Positions 58,623 through 64,000 of a stretch of DNA of 64,000 bases are shown here, one piece after another (the stretch's first letter is position 1; each line of letters starts with the position of its first letter). The stretch covers positions 1-64,000 of the forward strand of contig CAJINA010000167.1 of the NCBI GenBank assembly GCA_905176665.1. Direction: 5' to 3'. Under the pieces are notes generated by a model. The model was not told the origin of the DNA. It did no database searches and saw nothing but the letters and a program-made list of their open reading frames with translations. Made by a program: the position numbers and the translations under genes. The DNA is from Olavius algarvensis Delta 4 endosymbiont. Its GTDB lineage: Bacteria; Desulfobacterota; Desulfobacteria; Desulfobacterales; CAJINA01.

Positions 58623-59912
58623 ATGCCGAAAACGTTTATGCCCGGGTTCAGTAACCGGGAAGAATTACTGAGCCACCAGCTGCGGGGTCTCCAGTGGACC
58701 ATCCAACACGCTTACCACGGTTCGCCCTTCTACCGTGAAAGGCTGACCGCGGCCGGCATTCAGCCGGACGACATCACGTCATTGGACGATCTGCGCAAGC
58801 TGCCGTTTACGACCGCCGATGACCTCCGCCGGGGCTACCCCCTGCCGCTGCTGTCGGTACCGGAGGCGGAGATTCTCCGCATTCATGCCTCCTCGGGTAC
58901 GACCGGCAAGAAGAAGGTCCTGGCCTACACCCGCAAGGACCTCGATGACTGGGTGCACTTTTTCGCCCGCTGCTACGAAATGGCTGACCTGACACCCATG
59001 GACCGGGTTCAGATTGCCGTGGGGTATGGCGTCTGGACCGCCGGGGCCGGCTTTCAATTGGGATGCGAAGCGTTCGGCGCCCTGGCCATTCCGGCCGGGC
59101 CGGGCAACGTCGACCTGCAATGCCAGCTTCTCATCGATCTGCAGTCCACCGTCATGTGCTGCACCGCTTCGATGGGGTTGTTGATAGCCGAAGAGATTGC
59201 CCGCCGGGGCCTGAAGGATAACATCGCGCTGCGCAAGATGATCTTCGGGTCGGAACGCAGCTCAGATGCCATGCGAGCCCGGATAAAGGACCTGCTGGGC
59301 CTGGAAGATATGTTCGATATTACCGGCATGACGGAATTATACGGTCCCGGAACAGGGCTGGACTGCTCCCGCCATGAAGGCATCCATTACTGGGCCGATT
59401 ATTACATCCTGGAAATTCTAAACCCCGAAACACTGGAACCGGTGCAGCCCGGCGAACCGGGCGAGATGGTCGTCACGACCATCGCCAAGGAAGCCGCCCC
59501 CCTGATCCGGTATCGCACCCGCGACCTGACCCGGGCCATCGCAAGGCCCTGCTCCTGCGGTAGCGTGTTGCCCATGCACGATCGCATCCTGGGAAGATCC
59601 GACGACATGTTTATCTTCCGGGCAGTCAATATCTACCCGGGACAAATCGATGAAGTCCTGTCGACGATTCCGGAGATCAGTTGTGAGTACCAGGTCCGCC
59701 TGGACCGCCGCGCTGACGGCAAGGAGTACATGACCCTCAAAGTGGAATGCGATTTGGCCGCCGACCAGGGAAATTATACGGAGATAGCCGCGACGGTGGC
59801 GAGCAAGATAAAAAGCAGTATCATGGTTTCCAGCGAGGTGGAAGTCGTTGCGTACGGCGCCCTGCCCCGTTCGGAAAGAAAATCGAAACGGTTTTTCGAT
59901 AACCGGGCCTAA
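58623..59912 (+). CDS. Phenylacetate-CoA ligase family (aryl-acetate:CoA ligase)
   Basis: A 429-residue AMP-forming ligase of the PaaK branch. The P-loop motif is ASSGTTGKKK (89-98); the adenylation core continues with GMTELYGPG near 239-247 and YRTRD near 296-300; the C-terminal domain has GRSDDMFIFRAVNIYPGQID near 322-341. It activates an aryl acetate to its CoA thioester with ATP. In an indoleacetate operon it would be the indoleacetate-CoA ligase. Specificity is inferred from context. Confidence 0.9.
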   Translation: MPKTFMPGFSNREELLSHQLRGLQWTIQHAYHGSPFYRERLTAAGIQPDDITSLDDLRKLPFTTADDLRRGYPLPLLSVPEAEILRIHASSGTTGKKKVLAYTRKDLDDWVHFFARCYEMADLTPMDRVQIAVGYGVWTAGAGFQLGCEAFGALAIPAGPGNVDLQCQLLIDLQSTVMCCTASMGLLIAEEIARRGLKDNIALRKMIFGSERSSDAMRARIKDLLGLEDMFDITGMTELYGPGTGLDCSRHEGIHYWADYYILEILNPETLEPVQPGEPGEMVVTTIAKEAAPLIRYRTRDLTRAIARPCSCGSVLPMHDRILGRSDDMFIFRAVNIYPGQIDEVLSTIPEISCEYQVRLDRRADGKEYMTLKVECDLAADQGNYTEIAATVASKIKSSIMVSSEVEVVAYGALPRSERKSKRFFDNRA

Positions 59913-59965
59913 ATGGCCAACAAACACTTTTAGCAATGATGCCATAATGCATTAAAGAGGTTCTC

Positions 59966-60856
59966 ATGAACAAGTTTGAATACCTGGTCCCCCAGACACT
60001 GGATGAAGCCGTCTCCATGTACGATGCCCATGGCGATCAGGCGGCCTATATCGCCGGCGGCACGGATATCGTGGTGAAGATGAAAGAGTACAAAATCTCG
60101 CCCGGATATATCATTTCGCTGAAACATGTCCTGCCTCGAAGCGAGCCCCAGCGCGACCGCGAAACAGGCGAATTGACGCTGGCCGCGTCGGTCACCCACC
60201 GCATGATCGAGAACTCCGCGCTGATAAAAAACGAATACCCCATTTTGCACGATGCCATCGGCAATATCGGCAGCGTGCAAATCCGCAACGTAGCGACCAT
60301 CGGCGGCAACCTGGTCAACGCCGTGCCCTCCGCCGACGGGGTCATCCCCCTGATCGCCCTGGATGCAGGGGTCAATATCTACGGTGCCAAAGGCAAAAGA
60401 TCCCTGGCCCTGGTACATTTCTTCACCGGGCCGGGCCAGAACGTCCTGGAGAAGGGCGAGATTCTCGTGGACATCGTGATCCCGCCGCAGCTGCCCCACA
60501 CCGGCAGCGCCTATCATAAATTCGGGCGGCGCAAAGCCATGGAACTGCCCATGCTGGGTGTGGGCGTCTTGCTGAGTCTGGAAGAACGTACCCGGCGCTG
60601 TGCCCGGGCGCGGGTCTGTCTGGGGGTCGCCGCACCCACACCGTTTCGCGCCCTGGGGGCGGAACGTTTTTTAGTTGGTAAAAAGATCGATGACGCCGTC
60701 CTTCAGGAGGCCGGAACAATCGCGGCCGAAGAGTCACAGGTGCGTGACAGCATTCGCGGGGTGGCGTGGTACCGGCGTGAGATGGTTGCCGTTTTAGTAC
60801 GGCGCATGGGGCAAAAGTGCCTCGAACGGATCAAGACAACGTCTGAGAAAGCATAG
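59966..60856 (+). CDS. Molybdenum hydroxylase, FAD subunit
   Basis: A 296-residue flavoprotein subunit of the xanthine dehydrogenase/CO dehydrogenase family. FAD motifs are YIAGGTDIVVKMK (28-40) and VATIGGNLVNAVPSADG (109-125). It lacks the Cys-rich insertion of the HCR-like FAD subunit at 45192, so this set is an oxidising hydroxylase. Proposed role: N-heterocycle hydroxylation of indoleacetate to 2-oxoindoleacetate with the next two subunits. AAAGAGG precedes the ATG. Confidence 0.92.
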   Translation: MNKFEYLVPQTLDEAVSMYDAHGDQAAYIAGGTDIVVKMKEYKISPGYIISLKHVLPRSEPQRDRETGELTLAASVTHRMIENSALIKNEYPILHDAIGNIGSVQIRNVATIGGNLVNAVPSADGVIPLIALDAGVNIYGAKGKRSLALVHFFTGPGQNVLEKGEILVDIVIPPQLPHTGSAYHKFGRRKAMELPMLGVGVLLSLEERTRRCARARVCLGVAAPTPFRALGAERFLVGKKIDDAVLQEAGTIAAEESQVRDSIRGVAWYRREMVAVLVRRMGQKCLERIKTTSEKA

Positions 60857-60868
60857 GAGGCGGATTGC

Positions 60869-61384
60869 ATGTTTAACGAAATCGAATTCACCTGCAACGG
60901 CAATCTGACGCGGGTAAAAATAGAGCCGCACTGGACCCTGCTGCATTTATTGCGTGAAGGACTTGGCTTCACGGGCACCAAGGAAGGCTGCGGCAGTGGT
61001 GAATGCGGCGCCTGTACTGTCATCGTGGATGGGCTGGCGGTCAATGCCTGTATTTATCTGGCGGTTGAAGCCGATGGGAAAGACATCACGACTGTCGAAG
61101 GGTTGGCGGACGCCGACGGGACCCTGCATCCGCTGCAGCAATCATTCGTCGACAACGGCGGCATCCAGTGCGGTTTCTGCACGCCCGGCATGCTCATGTC
61201 GGCCAAGGCCCTTCTGGACGATACCCCGGCGCCCGATGAAACCCAGATCAAGGAAGCGTTGGCCGGCAATATCTGCCGCTGCACGGGTTACGTGCAAATC
61301 TTCGATTCGGTCAAAGCCGCCACCGGCGAAAGCCGCGAGGACATTCGCGTGGTTGCCTGGAAGGACAATGACGAGAGGCGATAA
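60869..61384 (+). CDS. Molybdenum hydroxylase, small [2Fe-2S] subunit
   Basis: A 171-residue subunit with C41, C46, C49 and C61 for the ferredoxin-type cluster and C101, C104, C136 and C138 for the second [2Fe-2S] cluster. It starts 12 bp after the FAD-subunit gene with AGGAGG. It carries electrons from the Mo centre to FAD. A slightly long, charged C-terminus (about 150-171) is the only departure from the family. Confidence 0.94.
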   Translation: MFNEIEFTCNGNLTRVKIEPHWTLLHLLREGLGFTGTKEGCGSGECGACTVIVDGLAVNACIYLAVEADGKDITTVEGLADADGTLHPLQQSFVDNGGIQCGFCTPGMLMSAKALLDDTPAPDETQIKEALAGNICRCTGYVQIFDSVKAATGESREDIRVVAWKDNDERR

Positions 61385-61450
61385 ATAAATGATCAGGGTA
61401 CGCAGAGCCAAGGATCGGCGGCTGTGTGAAAACCAAATAAGGAGTTACAG

Positions 61451-63766
61451 ATGGGTGACCTGAATTATGTTGGCAAGAGCATTCCCAAGCTGGATGCGGT
61501 GGATAAAGCCACCGGAAGGGTACAGTATATCCAGGACCTCAAACGCCCGGGCATGCTCTATGGAAAAATTCTATACAGCCGCTATCCCCATGCCAAGATC
61601 GCCCACATCGACGCCTCCCGGGCCAAACAGCTGCCCGGGGTACGGGTAGTTCTGACCGGTGACGATATCCCGGCCATCAGAATGGGGGTTTACAAAGACA
61701 ATCCGCCCCTGAAGGCCGGCAAGGTCCGCTCCTACCGCGACGAAGTCGCCGCGGTGGCCGCCACGGACCCGGATACGGCCCGCAAAGCCCTGGAGCTCAT
61801 CCAGGTAACCTACGAGGCGCTCCCGGGGGTCTTCGATCCGGAAACGGCCATGCAGCCGGAAGCGCCCCTGGTGCACGAAAACCACAAAACCAATATCCTC
61901 AAAATGCCGTGGAAATTGCACTACGGCGACGTGGCGGCCGCCCGCCGGGAGGCCGCCTGGGTGGTAGAAGATCGTTTTACCACCACCTGGGTTACCCACT
62001 GCTGTATGGGCACCAGCGGCGCCATCGCCGAATTCGACCACGCCAATAACCTGACCATCCACACCAATACCCAGATTCCGTCCCTGGCCCAGAAGGACTT
62101 CTTGGGTGTGTTGAAAGCGCTCGGGCTGGAAGAAAAAAGGGTGCGGGTCGTCAAACCCTGCATCGGCGGCGGTTTCGGCAGTAAGCTGGATACCTACGCC
62201 TACGAACACATCGCCATCCTGCTGGCCTACTACGCACGCAAACCCGTGAAGATCCAGTTTGATCGCCGGGAAGAATTTATCGCGACTTCCACCCGCCAGC
62301 CGGCCATTATCCAGATCGCCCAAGGCTGCGACCGCGATCACCGGCTACTGTTCAGAGATGTCTCCATGGTCCTGGACAACGGCGCCTATACCAGCTGGGG
62401 TGCTACTACGCCTTCGGTGATGATGATGCCGATCACCACCCTGTACAAAGTCCCCAATGTACGCTATGAAGCCAAATGCGTTTACACCAACAATACCTAT
62501 TCTCAGGCCATGCGCGGCTACGGCAATCCCCAGGCGACCTTCGCCATCGAAAGCAGTATGGACATGCTGGCCGAAGCAGCCGGGATAGACCCGGTAGAAC
62601 TGCGCCGGATCAACGCCAATGATTCCGGAGATGTATCCACCCAGGGGTTTCGCATTACGACCTGCGGCCTCAAAGAGTGCCTGGACACGGTCACTGCAAA
62701 ACTGGCGACCGGTGCAGAAAAAATGCCCGGCGAAGGAATCGGGATCGCCTCCCTCATCCATGTGGGCGGCGGTGCCCGGGTTTACAAGTCCGACGGCTGC
62801 GGCACCATCATCAAGATGGATGACTACGGCAAAGCCAATGTCTTCACGGGGGCCTCGGACATGGGCCAAGGAGCCGACACCATCATTGCCCAGATTGTGG
62901 CCGAAGAGCTGGGTCTGCGGATAGAAGACATCCACGTGATCCACTCGGATACGGACGTCTGCCCCTGGGATGTGGGCGCCCACGCCAGCCGCACCACATT
63001 TGTGGCCGGCAACTCGGCGCTGGGAGCCGCCCGCCAAATAAAAACCCGGTTGTTCGAAATGGCGGCGGATCAGCTCGAGGTGCCCGTGCAGGCCCTGGCT
63101 GCCCGTGACCGCCACATCTTCATCAAGGACAACCCGGACAAGGGCCTGGAAATCGGCAAACTGATGCGTAAGGCCCATTTCAGCCATGGGGGCCAGATGC
63201 TTACCGGCGAATGTTTTTACGATCCGGAAAACGAAAACCTGGGGCGGGATTTCCGGGGCAACCTGTCCATGACGTATACCTTCGGTACCCACGGCGTGCG
63301 GGTTAAGGTCGATGAAGAAACCGGTAAAGTCGACATTCTACAGTATATCGCCGCCCATGACGTCGGCAAGGCGATCAACCCGTTATTGCTGGAAGGGCAG
63401 GTGTACGGCGGCGTTCTCATGGGAATCGGCTATGCGCTGACCGAGCAGGTAATTTTGGAAAAGGGCGAGATGATGAACCCCAACTTCCGGGATTACAAAA
63501 TCCTGACCGCCAAGGACGCGATCGCTATCGAAGCGCCGGTCCTGGAAACAGCCGATAAAGACGGTCCCTACGGCGCCAAGGGGATCGGGGAGCCGGGCTG
63601 CGTGCCCACCGCCCCCGCCATCGCCAATGCCGTCTATGATGCCATCGGCGTACGGATCAAAGACCTGCCCATCACGCCGGAAAAGGTCCTGGCGGCCATC
63701 AAGAAGAAAAAGGGGATTACTACCTGCGGCATAGACCCGCTGACCGAAAAAGCGGAAATCTGCTGA
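61451..63766 (+). CDS. Molybdenum hydroxylase, large Mo-cofactor subunit
   Basis: A 771-residue molybdopterin subunit of the xanthine oxidase family. It has GGGFGSKLD, AMRGYGNPQ, SDMGQGADT and the catalytic Glu714 in GAKGIGEPG, so it is a complete hydroxylase. Together with the two preceding genes it forms the enzyme that adds water-derived oxygen next to a ring nitrogen, presumably on indoleacetate. The C-terminal tail (KKKGITTCGIDPLTEKAEIC) is unusual in having two Cys. AAGGAG precedes the ATG. Last gene visible in the operon. Confidence 0.93.
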   Translation: MGDLNYVGKSIPKLDAVDKATGRVQYIQDLKRPGMLYGKILYSRYPHAKIAHIDASRAKQLPGVRVVLTGDDIPAIRMGVYKDNPPLKAGKVRSYRDEVAAVAATDPDTARKALELIQVTYEALPGVFDPETAMQPEAPLVHENHKTNILKMPWKLHYGDVAAARREAAWVVEDRFTTTWVTHCCMGTSGAIAEFDHANNLTIHTNTQIPSLAQKDFLGVLKALGLEEKRVRVVKPCIGGGFGSKLDTYAYEHIAILLAYYARKPVKIQFDRREEFIATSTRQPAIIQIAQGCDRDHRLLFRDVSMVLDNGAYTSWGATTPSVMMMPITTLYKVPNVRYEAKCVYTNNTYSQAMRGYGNPQATFAIESSMDMLAEAAGIDPVELRRINANDSGDVSTQGFRITTCGLKECLDTVTAKLATGAEKMPGEGIGIASLIHVGGGARVYKSDGCGTIIKMDDYGKANVFTGASDMGQGADTIIAQIVAEELGLRIEDIHVIHSDTDVCPWDVGAHASRTTFVAGNSALGAARQIKTRLFEMAADQLEVPVQALAARDRHIFIKDNPDKGLEIGKLMRKAHFSHGGQMLTGECFYDPENENLGRDFRGNLSMTYTFGTHGVRVKVDEETGKVDILQYIAAHDVGKAINPLLLEGQVYGGVLMGIGYALTEQVILEKGEMMNPNFRDYKILTAKDAIAIEAPVLETADKDGPYGAKGIGEPGCVPTAPAIANAVYDAIGVRIKDLPITPEKVLAAIKKKKGITTCGIDPLTEKAEIC

Positions 63767-64000
63767 GAAACCAGGATTTCACTGTGTTTACCTGGCTCGT
63801 TGTTACCCATAAAGAGGGATGGAACCCGTCTCAAAAAAACGGATTTTGGTTCAAAATGACGCGAAGCTAATGCCTAACGTGGTGCAAGGCGGATGCGAGG
63901 TGCCCCGCGTTGCGGGACTTCCCGCTTGATATATTCCTCGATGGTGGGTCGCAACCCGGAGGAATACTGGCGTATTTTGAGGACTTGAACCGAGCGCCCA
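63767..64000. repeat. Intergenic tail with gene-end element copy 3 and hairpins
   Basis: No gene is seen. GGAACCCGTCTCAAAAAAACG begins near 63821 (third gene-end element). CCCGC/GCGGG (63904-63916) and a longer stem TATTCCTC/GAGGAATA with an inner GGGT/ACCC (about 63932-63966) follow. The stretch looks like one repeat element cut by the window edge. Confidence 0.5.

Overview
The window looks like chromosomal DNA from an anaerobic, Gram-negative bacterium, most probably a Desulfobacterota (Deltaproteobacteria) member. The evidence is indirect: IorAB-type 2-oxoacid:ferredoxin oxidoreductase, an ETF alpha subunit with fused ferredoxin clusters, an octaheme cytochrome, several molybdenum hydroxylase-type enzymes, B12-dependent carbon-skeleton rearrangement and lipoprotein/periplasmic signals. 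No sulfate-reduction marker, rRNA, tRNA, insertion sequence or CRISPR array was seen.

Layout. 1-834 is non-coding and holds degenerate direct and inverted repeats. 0.8-19.2 kb is mixed housekeeping: a cNMP-binding protein, a PQQ-type sugar dehydrogenase, the DUF2339/DUF3999 pair, an HAO-family octaheme cytochrome with a DUF1499 protein, Cfa, SdhAB, an FAD amine-oxidase-like protein, an acyl-CoA dehydrogenase fused to rubredoxin, and inositol-phosphate synthase with a histidine phosphatase. 19.2-31.1 kb is a long leftward gene set: a PIG-L deacetylase, an MshA-like glycosyltransferase, a CelD-like acyltransferase, two Gfo/Idh oxidoreductases, two S51-like proteins (one fused to a CysRS C-terminal domain), then membrane proteins and two PAP2 phosphatases, one of them frameshifted. 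With ino1 next door, the first part resembles a mycothiol-like or inositol-glycoside pathway.

31.1-37.2 kb holds a small orphan gene with its own terminator, a Trp-rich leader peptide with two tandem terminator-like hairpins ahead of a divergent trpD, an ATPase gene, and a large CHAT lipoprotein interrupted by an in-frame amber codon.

37.2-63.8 kb is the most coherent part: two divergent operons that together look like a tryptophan/indoleacetate catabolic locus. Rightward are a class III CoA-transferase, EtfB, ferredoxin-EtfA, an acyl-CoA dehydrogenase, a GntR regulator, a two-subunit B12 mutase, a hydantoinase pair, an aryl-CoA ligase and a three-subunit molybdenum hydroxylase. This is nearly the gene content reported for anaerobic indoleacetate degradation in Azoarcus/Aromatoleum. 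Leftward are an HCR-type (4-hydroxybenzoyl-CoA reductase-like) enzyme, a VOC protein, TrpB2 and IorAB. I infer the route tryptophan (or indole via TrpB2) to indolepyruvate, indoleacetyl-CoA/indoleacetate, 2-oxoindoleacetate, (2-aminophenyl)succinate and its CoA ester, (2-aminobenzyl)malonyl-CoA, 2-aminocinnamoyl-CoA, and on to aminobenzoyl-CoA. The HCR-like enzyme is a candidate for the later reductive step. A promoter with three GTATAC operator-like sites precedes the rightward operon. Five hexanucleotide-phased palindromes occupy the intergenic spaces of this locus and no other part of the window.
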